A stretch of 64,000 nucleotides of DNA from Saprospiraceae bacterium (lineage in GTDB: Bacteria; Bacteroidota; Bacteroidia; Chitinophagales; Saprospiraceae), in contig JAHDIN010000003.1 of the NCBI GenBank assembly GCA_020630775.1, positions 1 to 64,000 on the forward strand, read 5' to 3'. The notes under the pieces are model-generated. The model saw only the letters and a program-made list of their open reading frames with translations, was not told where the DNA came from and did no database searches. The position numbers and the translations under genes were made by a program. Shown here piece by piece: positions 56,001 through 63,220 of the stretch; the first letter of the stretch is position 1, and the number at the start of each line of letters is the position of its first letter.

Positions 56001-56644
56001 ACTTAAAAGCACCAATAAGGAGTGTGATCAGTTTTATGCAATTATTGAGAAAAAATCTTTTGTCGACGATTGATGAAAAGAACTTAAGGTTTATTGATAT
56101 CATATTAGAAGCGTCTACTAATATGCAGGTTCTCATAGACGACTTATTATCCTACTCAAGGATTAATACCCAAGCTCTAGAGTTTGAAGAAGTTGATGTC
56201 AATATTTTGATCGAAAGATTATTGATTGACCTTAATGCAGTTGTAACGGAAAAGGAAGCAGAAATAGTGGTAGCCAAGATGCCTTCCAATATTTACGCTG
56301 ATGAATCTAGATTGAGACAAGTGTTCCAAAATTTAATCACTAATGGAATTAAGTTTATCGATAAGGATAACAAACCAAAATTAAATATCGAGTATAAAGA
56401 TTTAGGTGATTATCACCAATTCTCTGTAAGAGATAATGGTATCGGAATAGAAAAAACTTACCTCGATAAGATATTCTTGATGTTTAAAAAACTACATAGT
56501 GAAAATAAATATCAAGGCACAGGGATAGGGCTTTCAATTTGCAAGAAAGTAATTGATCAACATCTTGGAGAAATCTGGGTTGATTCTGAATTAGGGAAGG
56601 GGAGTACCTTCCATTTTACAGTTAACAAGAATATTAAATTGTAA
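53096..56644 (+). CDS. Soluble multi-PAS hybrid-less sensor histidine kinase (1182 aa)
   Basis: There is no signal peptide or membrane helix, so it acts in the cytoplasm. Residues 1-160 form an unrecognised, GAF-like N-terminal region. About six PAS domains follow, starting near 171, 304, 425, 544, 671 and 805; the fourth (LVKVSLSGKIRFVNARVSDMFGYP) is the clearest. A coiled coil leads to the HisKA domain with phospho-acceptor His968 in the H-box (IASHDLKAPIRSV). The HATPase domain (about 1065-1182) has NGIKFI, DNGIGI and GTGIGLSICKKV. No receiver domain. Its 3' end overlaps that of the convergent response regulator gene by 11 nt, so the two may be partners. Sensed signals cannot be predicted; PAS multiplicity suggests several small ligands or redox inputs. 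Confidence 0.93.
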   Translation: MKGIVDLRLSAALLKLHESYDHSMEWTVGINKFLKSFKEFVDFEQAYLIKESNLNLSCFFDFKQGIKYASPGNEIGNVPSESWISEDVNFLKQNDEVVRLLISKGLDINGPSTILRLNENFNLLITEIKESDKSAMKHASHALNRFGFYLSSVKELEDCVGGPDIELEEALNEVFINQSNRNIICLDKNKCIIRFNKTAEKDVLAVYQKQIELHKSIFDYIGEEEVETNKYLNHAFEGKRGSYSITKKLNDNTERHFIIDARPVFDHNKEVIAIIMVTKDKTERIKKDFLLEEKQEDLNLKQLVLDTLLEKTEIGFKAYDRDFNLLFINGVAKKVNEDKFGIDLELGDNLSNVEPQKYKSSFFEGLKKESNQNIHQLKVNDQLKYFESDTYPIIDDQGVVKGGLEIVKDITNKELERKAVENQKATLDAVLNSTKNGIYAVDRDLNVIVINEQAVDDFKENGYDVKLGSNLNDVIETKALNQWKDSYFDRVFSGVNHTYVGESKGKYVENLYSPVTNNKGEIIACLELSRDITKLRRQQKSLQESEKQLRTLVEHVPTSLVKVSLSGKIRFVNARVSDMFGYPDEEMLDNIVFKYIDQSYHGILTNRIGQLISGKKEVFDQFKAIRKDGSKFYIEGLASLIRDEKGKPFEFLLAFYDITERVEAKKTLESTRANYDLLFKNMNDAIVYYDIDNQLILDHNQSALDLFKLSTEKLKTKNIDDLIKANSNLYPKENFIQNNRQKLVKVSEGITTRSNYVFKDSEDNEILAEVTITPSYDEKNRAYYVIKDITKSYLNQIDAQEKATVYGTMIDNSSEGIDIIKYDVENKELVNGTLMVRNDNMVKFLGDREKLYDNLDDVSGLDITEYMGQNKTQVLNQIKDELSANAHSQLGFRINFGEIHFDIQAIHTLSKLEGKIYLVRNFVDVTEQRKSENIIRQQINDLNKKNEELQKYIDSNLQLENFAYIASHDLKAPIRSVISFMQLLRKNLLSTIDEKNLRFIDIILEASTNMQVLIDDLLSYSRINTQALEFEEVDVNILIERLLIDLNAVVTEKEAEIVVAKMPSNIYADESRLRQVFQNLITNGIKFIDKDNKPKLNIEYKDLGDYHQFSVRDNGIGIEKTYLDKIFLMFKKLHSENKYQGTGIGLSICKKVIDQHLGEIWVDSELGKGSTFHFTVNKNIKL

Positions 56645-57596
56645 GAATAAACTCTCTAAGATTTTCTTCTTGTCCTAAATTCAACTTCTTTTTTAACCTG
56701 TATCGAGTCATTTGAAGTGATTTTAATTCAACATTAAAAATGTTGGCCACTTCGTAGTTGTCAAGATTCATTTTTATATAAGCACAGTGCTTCAAGTCAA
56801 GAGAAGTCAGCTTAGGATTGCGCGTAGTCAATTTGTTGAAGAAATCATTATCAATGCTTTGAAATACTTCCTTAAACTCATTCCATGATTGATCATCAAC
56901 TGATATACTATCAATTGTCCTTTCAACTTGACGTAATTTTCTTAGAGCCATACTTTCTGCATTTTCACTTCTCAGTATGGTGTAGCTATCTTCAACTAAA
57001 GCTTTTAATGCCTTTAAGTGGTTAGATACTTTTGTATTATCCAATTCTAAAGTCATCAACTTTCGCTTCACCTCTTTGATATTCTTTTGATGCTCAACTT
57101 CATTAGAATCCAAAAGCTGGCTTTTTAAAGCTAAAGACTTTTCAAGCTCTGCTTTTTGGTTTTGTATGATTTGGTTCAGCTCTAAAAGCTCTTTCTTTTG
57201 ATTGACAAGTGTTCGCGTTGCTTCACTCAATTTAATGGCACTATGCACTCTTGCTGTTAACTCAATCTTACTTACAGGCTTATTTAAAAAGTCAACACTT
57301 CCATAATCAAATGCTTCTTCCAAAACATTTTCATCCTGAAGTCCAGTAATTATAATTATAGGAATGTTGCTGTAAGCCTTATTCTTTTTGAGAATCTTTA
57401 ATGTGTCCAAACCTCCCACGCGTGGCATTTGCCAGTCAAGTAAAATTAGGTCTGGTTTAGAGGAGGCGATTTGATCTAAGATCTTTTCTCCATCCTCCAA
57501 TTCGGCAAAATGATAATTCTGATCTCCTAAATACTCTCTATAAAGTATACGATCAAATTCCCTATCATCTACGATAAGTATATTAGGTAATTCCAT
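56634..57596 (-). CDS. Response regulator with coiled coil and LuxR-like HTH
   Basis: This 320-aa protein has a receiver domain (1-120) with acidic residues D10/D11, phospho-acceptor Asp54 (LLDWQMP), Thr84 and Lys106 (NKP). Residues about 125-215 are a long coiled coil (NQIIQNQKAELEKSLALKSQ) that would dimerise it. The C-terminal ~75 residues are a GerE/LuxR-like HTH of the kind common in Bacteroidota: LTSLDLKHCAYIKMNLDNYE, VANIFNVELKSLQMTRYRLKKKL. It should bind DNA on phosphorylation. Convergent with, and slightly overlapping, the multi-PAS kinase gene. Confidence 0.93.
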   Translation of the reverse strand: MELPNILIVDDREFDRILYREYLGDQNYHFAELEDGEKILDQIASSKPDLILLDWQMPRVGGLDTLKILKKNKAYSNIPIIIITGLQDENVLEEAFDYGSVDFLNKPVSKIELTARVHSAIKLSEATRTLVNQKKELLELNQIIQNQKAELEKSLALKSQLLDSNEVEHQKNIKEVKRKLMTLELDNTKVSNHLKALKALVEDSYTILRSENAESMALRKLRQVERTIDSISVDDQSWNEFKEVFQSIDNDFFNKLTTRNPKLTSLDLKHCAYIKMNLDNYEVANIFNVELKSLQMTRYRLKKKLNLGQEENLREFILTI

Positions 57597-57863
57597 GGTC
57601 TCAAAAATTTCTCATTTAGAATACATCAATTTTGATTCCGATATTAAAAATACACAAGAATTTTTTAACATTCAATTATTGCATATATATAACCTTCTGA
57701 AATATAGTTACTTAATTATAAGAGTCAAAATAATGATTCTAATTTTTTTAAAAATTAGCTGAAAAGCGTCTACTAAAGGCGAGGCTTTAAAATTTCAATA
57801 CTTAAATGAGAATTGCAAATAACTATTTAGATTATACTTAGTTTTGACAAATATTAATCAAAT
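57597..57863. promoter_or_regulatory. Divergent promoter region between the response regulator and desaturase genes
   Basis: 267 AT-rich nt hold promoters for both directions. An inverted repeat (CTAATTTTT / AAAAATTAG, 57739-57758) and the GC-rich patch GCGTCTACTAAAGGCGAGGC (57765-57784) stand out and could be regulatory sites. No perfect -7 box found. Confidence 0.4.
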
Positions 57864-58898
57864 ATGAGCCAAGTAGTGAACGATTTTTTGCATTCTGAAT
57901 CCGCAGAACCCCATATTTTAAGGACTAAAAACATTATCAAAAAGTATCCTCAAATCAGAAAACTAATGGGTAGAAATGTAAATACATTTCCCATTTCTTT
58001 AGTGTTGGTTGGAGCACAGATTGGTATGGCATTCTTGGTGGCTAATCAAGAATGGTGGATGGTTTTAGTTGCAGCCTATGTTTTTGGCGCTTTCGTAAAT
58101 CATGGTTTATTTGTACTTATTCATGAGTTTACTCATAACATGGTATTCAAAAGCAGAATCGCTAATTTATGGGGAGGCATTATTTGTGATTTACCCAATG
58201 CGTTTCCAAGTTCCGTTTCATTTAGAAAATATCATTTGAAACACCATGCCTTTCAAGGACACCATGATATTGATGCAGATATAGCGAGCTATTGGGAAGC
58301 GAAACTTATTGGATCTAACTTTATTGGCAAATCTATTTGGTTGCTTTTCTTTCCATTATTTCAAGCGCTTAGACCTCCAAGACTAAAAGAAATTCAGTTT
58401 CAAAGTAAGTGGGTATGGATTAATGTATTAACTGTTGCTGCTTTTGACATTGTGATTTTTATGTTGGCAGGTCCTATGGCTCTAGTTTATTTTGTAGCCT
58501 CTTTCTTCTTTTCAGTAGGCTTACATCCTTTAGGTGCTAGATGGATTCAAGAGCATTATTTGATAGCACCTCCTCAAGAAACATATAGCTATTACGGTCC
58601 GCTGAATAAATTATCTTTCAATGTGGGCTACCACAATGAACACCATGATTTTTCATTCGTGCCTTGGAATAATTTGCCTAAGATCAGAGAAATAGCACCA
58701 GAATTTTACAACAATCAGGTGTATCATGAATCTTGGACTAAGCTTCTTCTAAAATGGATTTTCGATAAAGAATTATCGCTATTCTCTAGAGTTGTAAGAA
58801 ATGACAAAGGTGGTATTAAGGTTTCGAAGTCCTCGGAAAACGATTTTTTCAAAGGTATGGAGACTAAGGAAGGCTTAACAACTTCTGCAGCTAGTTAA
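57864..58898 (+). CDS. Sphingolipid delta-4 desaturase-like fatty acid desaturase
   Basis: This 344-aa integral membrane desaturase has three histidine boxes that bind the di-iron centre: HEFTH (87-91), HLKHH (124-128, with a further HH at 133-134) and HNEHH (257-261). The stretch ETYSYYGPLNKLSFNVGYHN is strikingly like animal dihydroceramide delta-4 desaturase (DEGS), as are SVSFRKYHLKHH, LGLHP-type and REIAPEFY segments; resemblance runs along most of the chain. Bacteroidota make dihydroceramides, so introduction of a double bond in the sphingoid base is a plausible reaction. Oxygen and an electron donor are needed; no partner gene is adjacent. Possible alternative: a general acyl-lipid desaturase. 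Confidence 0.88.
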   Translation: MSQVVNDFLHSESAEPHILRTKNIIKKYPQIRKLMGRNVNTFPISLVLVGAQIGMAFLVANQEWWMVLVAAYVFGAFVNHGLFVLIHEFTHNMVFKSRIANLWGGIICDLPNAFPSSVSFRKYHLKHHAFQGHHDIDADIASYWEAKLIGSNFIGKSIWLLFFPLFQALRPPRLKEIQFQSKWVWINVLTVAAFDIVIFMLAGPMALVYFVASFFFSVGLHPLGARWIQEHYLIAPPQETYSYYGPLNKLSFNVGYHNEHHDFSFVPWNNLPKIREIAPEFYNNQVYHESWTKLLLKWIFDKELSLFSRVVRNDKGGIKVSKSSENDFFKGMETKEGLTTSAAS

Positions 58899-58907
58899 TA
58901 ATTAATG

Positions 58908-59492
58908 CTAATGCATTCTATCTCCTCGAGGAGATAATGATTCCATAATGTTTTTTTCAAAATCTAGATACTCTTGCCATCTAGCTTTGACGCTTTCTTC
59001 GCTAGCGCCATATTCTTTAGCAAGATCGATAAAGAGTCTGTAATGGCCAGCTTCAGAAACCATAAATCCATGGTAAAACTCTTTTAGTTTATCATCACTA
59101 ATGTGGAGCGATAGCAATCGAAACCTTTCGCAGGACCTTGCTTCTATAAGGGCAAAAGTCAATAACTTTTCGATTAAGCTATTTTGTCGACCTCCTCCTT
59201 TACTTTGAAAGCTAAGCAGTTGATTAACATATTCGTCTTTTCGTTGAAAGCCTAATTTGAGATTTCTCTTATCTAACTCCTTAAGCACAAGGGTAAAATG
59301 TGACCATTCTTCAGCAACAATAGGTGTCAGTTCTTTTACTAGCCTTTCTTTGTCTGGAAATCCTTGAATGAGAGAAATGCAAGATGTCGCTGCCTTCTGT
59401 TCACAATAAGCATGATCAGTTAATATCTCTTCTAAACTTTTTTCTGCTAAGTTGACCCATCTCGGATCGGTTGGTAATTTAAGTCCTAACAT
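58908..59492 (-). CDS. miaE: tRNA-(ms2io6A)-hydroxylase-like di-iron protein
   Basis: The protein is 194 aa from the ATG at 59492, which overlaps the upstream stop as TGATG; a GTG at 59510 would add six residues. It is a ferritin-like four-helix protein with MLGLKLPTDPRWV at the start, ILTDHAYCEQKAA, EEWSHF, EARSCERF and SEAGHYRLF. These supply the Glu/His ligands of the di-iron site. MiaE hydroxylates the isopentenyl group of modified A37 in tRNAs. In many bacteria it links tRNA modification to oxygen. It is coupled to the secreted protein gene upstream. Confidence 0.93.
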   Translation of the reverse strand: MLGLKLPTDPRWVNLAEKSLEEILTDHAYCEQKAATSCISLIQGFPDKERLVKELTPIVAEEWSHFTLVLKELDKRNLKLGFQRKDEYVNQLLSFQSKGGGRQNSLIEKLLTFALIEARSCERFRLLSLHISDDKLKEFYHGFMVSEAGHYRLFIDLAKEYGASEESVKARWQEYLDFEKNIMESLSPRGDRMH

Positions 59493-60115
59493 CACATGTT
59501 TTTTACGCACTGAATTTGATTCATTATAAGGTCGGAATTCTGAATATTATATTCTTGATAACCTTCTTCCCAAACTATACCTATCTTTTTTATATAGTGT
59601 TTTCCTAACTCTTTTACGTCTAAACCTTCCAATGGATATACACCTTTGTAAATTGTAAATTGTTCCGATTTCTTTGCTTTGCCTCGATCTCTTTCAATGT
59701 TTTCCATATAAATATGCTCATTGTTAAAGAAGCTAATTTTTAAAGGTGACCCCTTTTCTAGATTCCCGTAGGCGTGTTTAGCGTTTTCCGAATTTATCTT
59801 GATTTCAAGTATCAAAAAAGTAGCTTTATCTGCTTTATAAATATGTGCAGACCCTTCCATCAAAAACTTATCTTTTTTCCATTTTTTAAATTGCGATTGT
59901 GTATGAATAAAAAATGGTTGAGATACGAATTCATAAACATATACACCCAAGTCTTCATCTAGCCCTTCCTTTTGTAAATTGCAATCTACCTGCCTCAGAT
60001 TTACTTCGTCATTTAGAGCGGTAGTGCTGTAGGGATTATACCAGGGAACTGCATCTTGAGCATCAGAATTAACTGAGCAACAGAGGATTATGATTAAAAG
60101 TGATCCAAATTTCAT
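59492..60115 (-). CDS. Secreted protein of unknown function
   Basis: This 207-aa protein has a signal peptide (about 1-19, LLIIILCCSVNSDAQ). No known domain recognised. The mature chain is Lys/Glu/Tyr-rich with beta-strand-like patterns (ATFLILEIKINSENA, LKISFFNNEHIYME). It is probably periplasmic or secreted. Its stop overlaps the miaE start (TGATG), which points to co-transcription, without an obvious functional link. Confidence 0.75.
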   Translation of the reverse strand: MKFGSLLIIILCCSVNSDAQDAVPWYNPYSTTALNDEVNLRQVDCNLQKEGLDEDLGVYVYEFVSQPFFIHTQSQFKKWKKDKFLMEGSAHIYKADKATFLILEIKINSENAKHAYGNLEKGSPLKISFFNNEHIYMENIERDRGKAKKSEQFTIYKGVYPLEGLDVKELGKHYIKKIGIVWEEGYQEYNIQNSDLIMNQIQCVKNM

Positions 60116-60202
60116 AGTTAGTCAAAATTATTAAAAAATTTGTCGGTTTTATTCTTGCCTAGATGGATTATTGGCTAATTTGATCAAACAATTGATAACC
60201 TT

Positions 60203-62347
60203 ATGTTCAGATCATTTTTTTATTTAGTAAGTATAGTTTGTGTGTTTTCTTGTAAAACAGAACAAGCAGCAATTCAAAATACAGTGCCAAATTTAGATTA
60301 CCCACAAACATTTAAGGATACTTCAGTTACTGATAACTATCATGGAACGATAGTAGCAGACCCTTTTAGATGGTTAGAAGTAGACACTGCAAAGGAGGTG
60401 AAAGGATGGGTGAAGGAGCAAAATGAAGTTACTTTCGATTATCTCAGCAATATCCCTTATCGAGATAAAATAAAGGATCGTTATGAGGAGCTTTTCAATT
60501 ATGTGAAGTTGAGCTCGCCGTACAAAGTTGGAGACTATTACTTTTTTAGTAAAAACGATGGACTCCAAAATCAATATGTAATTTACTATCAAAAAGGATT
60601 GGATGGCGAACCAGAAGTCTTTTTGGATCCCAATAAAATGTCCGAAGACGGTACGGTCTCAATATCCCTATTGGGTTTTTCAGAAGATGATAAATATGTA
60701 GCTTATTCTAAGCAAGAAGGTGGTAGTGATTGGAGAGAGATACATGTAATGGAAATCGCCAATAAGAGAAAATTACCTGACGTACTTAAATGGGTTAAGT
60801 TTTCTGGTGCGAATTGGAATAAAGATGGCTTCTTTTATAGTAAGTATCCTGCACCAGAAGATGGTCTAGAATTATCCGCTAAAAATGAATATCATTCTGT
60901 GTATTATCACAAACTAGGAGAAGATCAATCCAAAGACGTAAAGGTATTCGGCAATGATAAAGAGCCTTTAATTTATCATTTTACCTCAATTACAGAAGAT
61001 CGAGATTACTTGGTTTTATATGCCTCCACAGGCACGGATGGCTACGAAACTTATTACAAGAATTTGAAGAGCGATGGTCCAATTACTAATCTTTTTTCTG
61101 GATATAAGAACAAAAGTTCAGTCATTGAAAATGTAGGTGATAAGCTGTTGGTGATGACAGATATTGATGCGCCTAAGTATAGACTTATTGAAGTTGATTT
61201 AAATAACCCAAGTAAAGAAAATTGGAAGGATGTTATTCCTGAGAATGAGCATTTGCTACAAAGTGTATCTACAGGAGCAGGTAAACTATGGGCTAATTAT
61301 TTGCAAGATGTGACAACACGTATTTACAGTTACAATCTTGATGGTTCCAATAAAACTGAAATTAAATTACCTGGCTTGGGGAGTGCTTATGGATTTGGTG
61401 GCAGAAAAGATGACGATATGTTTTTCTATTCATTCAGTTCATTCACTATACCTAATTCCATATATAAATTTGATGTGAAGACAGGAAAGTCAGAGCAGTT
61501 CTTTGAATCCACACTTAAATTTAATCCTTCTGATTATGTTGAAAAACAAGTCTTCTATACGAGTAAGGATGGTACCAAGGTGCCTATGTTTATTGTGCAT
61601 AAGAAAGGGTTGGAATTGAATGGACAAAATCCAACATATCTATATGCTTATGGTGGATTTAATGTCAACTTAACACCCTCGTTTAGCACGTCTAGAATTA
61701 TACTACTAGAAAACGGGGGAGTATTCGCCATGCCAAACCTTCGAGGTGGCGGTGAATATGGTGAGGAATGGCACAAGGCAGGGATGCTGCATAACAAACA
61801 AAATGTTTTTGACGATTATATTGCTGCTGCTGAATACCTTATAGACAATAATTATACTTCAAAAGAAAAATTAGGTATTGCAGGCGGGTCAAATGGTGGA
61901 TTGTTGGTTGGAGCAGCAATGACTCAAAGACCAGATTTATTTGCTGTTACATTTCCTGCAGTCGGGGTTATGGATATGTTACGCTATCATAAGTTTACTG
62001 TAGGTTGGGGTTGGGTCCCGGAATACGGATCAAGTGATGATCCTGAACATTTTGAAAATTTATTGTCCTACTCACCATTACATAATTTGAAAGAAAACGT
62101 AGAATACCCTGCGACAATGATTACGACTGCAGATCATGATGATAGGGTAGTTCCTGCCCATTCATTTAAATTCGGTGCAAGACTTCAAGAATGTCATTCT
62201 GGAGATCAACCAGTCTTGTTAAGGATTGCCGTGGATGCAGGTCATGGGGCTGGAAAACCAACGTCGAAAATAATTGAGGAGGAAGCGGATCGCTGGTCGT
62301 TTTTATTCTACAATACGAATAGTCCAGTAAAATATATAGAAGGGTAG
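60203..62347 (+). CDS. Prolyl oligopeptidase (S9A) lipoprotein
   Basis: This 714-aa protein has a lipoprotein signal (IVCVFSC, Cys17), so it is likely anchored to a membrane facing the periplasm or surface. An N-terminal part and seven-bladed propeller (about 70-430) gate an alpha/beta-hydrolase domain. The catalytic triad is Ser563 (GGSNGGL), Asp646 (HDDRVVP) and His681 (AGHGAGKP), with spacing nearly identical to porcine prolyl oligopeptidase. It cuts short proline-containing peptides after Pro. It is transcribed alone and ends at a strong terminator. Confidence 0.95.
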   Translation: MFRSFFYLVSIVCVFSCKTEQAAIQNTVPNLDYPQTFKDTSVTDNYHGTIVADPFRWLEVDTAKEVKGWVKEQNEVTFDYLSNIPYRDKIKDRYEELFNYVKLSSPYKVGDYYFFSKNDGLQNQYVIYYQKGLDGEPEVFLDPNKMSEDGTVSISLLGFSEDDKYVAYSKQEGGSDWREIHVMEIANKRKLPDVLKWVKFSGANWNKDGFFYSKYPAPEDGLELSAKNEYHSVYYHKLGEDQSKDVKVFGNDKEPLIYHFTSITEDRDYLVLYASTGTDGYETYYKNLKSDGPITNLFSGYKNKSSVIENVGDKLLVMTDIDAPKYRLIEVDLNNPSKENWKDVIPENEHLLQSVSTGAGKLWANYLQDVTTRIYSYNLDGSNKTEIKLPGLGSAYGFGGRKDDDMFFYSFSSFTIPNSIYKFDVKTGKSEQFFESTLKFNPSDYVEKQVFYTSKDGTKVPMFIVHKKGLELNGQNPTYLYAYGGFNVNLTPSFSTSRIILLENGGVFAMPNLRGGGEYGEEWHKAGMLHNKQNVFDDYIAAAEYLIDNNYTSKEKLGIAGGSNGGLLVGAAMTQRPDLFAVTFPAVGVMDMLRYHKFTVGWGWVPEYGSSDDPEHFENLLSYSPLHNLKENVEYPATMITTADHDDRVVPAHSFKFGARLQECHSGDQPVLLRIAVDAGHGAGKPTSKIIEEEADRWSFLFYNTNSPVKYIEG

Positions 62348-62423
62348 TTCATGGTTTTGAATATGATCGAAATCTGAAATTTATAAAACAAAACTAATTT
62401 CCGATCTGCCGATTTCTAATAAC

Positions 62424-62456
62424 AAAAAAAGGTGCTGAATTTCAGCACCTTTTTTT
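62424..62456. terminator. Bidirectional terminator
   Basis: GGTGCTGA (62431-62438) and TCAGCACC (62442-62449) form a hairpin with a 3-nt loop, flanked by an A-run on the left and a T-run on the right. It therefore works for both the peptidase gene and the convergent DUF937-type gene. Confidence 0.93.
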
Positions 62457-62460
62457 ATTT

Positions 62461-63078
62461 CTATTTTTTAAGGATTTGCATCCCGATATTCAATAAGTCG
62501 TCCATCATATTTCCATCTCCATCTCTATCTAGTAATTTTCCGAAGATGCCTCCTAATTGGCCACCTCCTTGAGAAGCAGTACCTCTTGATTGACCTCCGC
62601 CACCTAGAAGAATTTGTGCTAAGCCCCCTAGATCTAATCCAGATGATTTTTGTTTTTGACCGATTACACCCATAACAATAGGAGCCAATAGTTGCATTAA
62701 CACACCTGACTTAAATATATCTAATCCACTGTGTTGTCCGATTACCTGAGCTGCTTCAAGTTGTTTAGCACCTAATAAGTGTCTAACAATGCCTTCTCCA
62801 TTCATCGTCTTAGGATTATTCACTTGAGCTTTTCCCGTAAGAACACCCATTAAGTCACCTAATATTCCTCCATCATGATCTCTTTTTAAGGCACCAAATA
62901 ATCCTTCACCGCCTCCAGGTGTTGAAGTACTTCTTGACATGGCATTTAATAAAAGCTCAGCTATTCCAAATCCTGCTTTCTTTACTGCATTTGGGTCACT
63001 TGCCCCAATTTGTCTAGTTAATTGCACGATTAAATCGTCTGATAAATGTCTAGTTACTTCGTTGATCAAATTTGTCAT
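62461..63078 (-). CDS. DUF937-type protein
   Basis: This 205-aa protein has no signal peptide. Helical segments (LINEVTRHLSDDLIVQLTRQ; GIAELLLNAMSRS) and Gly-rich connectors (GGGGQSRGTASQGGGQLGG) match the DUF937 family, and the EGIVRHLLGAKQ segment is typical of it. A final LLDRDGDGNMMDDL contains an EF-hand-like DxDxDG loop that may bind calcium. Function unknown in general. Transcribed alone, ending at the shared terminator. Confidence 0.8.
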   Translation of the reverse strand: MTNLINEVTRHLSDDLIVQLTRQIGASDPNAVKKAGFGIAELLLNAMSRSTSTPGGGEGLFGALKRDHDGGILGDLMGVLTGKAQVNNPKTMNGEGIVRHLLGAKQLEAAQVIGQHSGLDIFKSGVLMQLLAPIVMGVIGQKQKSSGLDLGGLAQILLGGGGQSRGTASQGGGQLGGIFGKLLDRDGDGNMMDDLLNIGMQILKK

Positions 63079-63220
63079 TAATTAGTTTTTAAAATGTGAA
63101 ATTGCTCGAAAGAGCGATTATAAAATAGAAGTCGAATCATTTTAGGAATAGAATGCGCTCGAAATTAAGTATAATTTCAGCAAGATGAAAGGGGGTAGAG
63201 CGGCTTGAGTAAGAGGGGTG

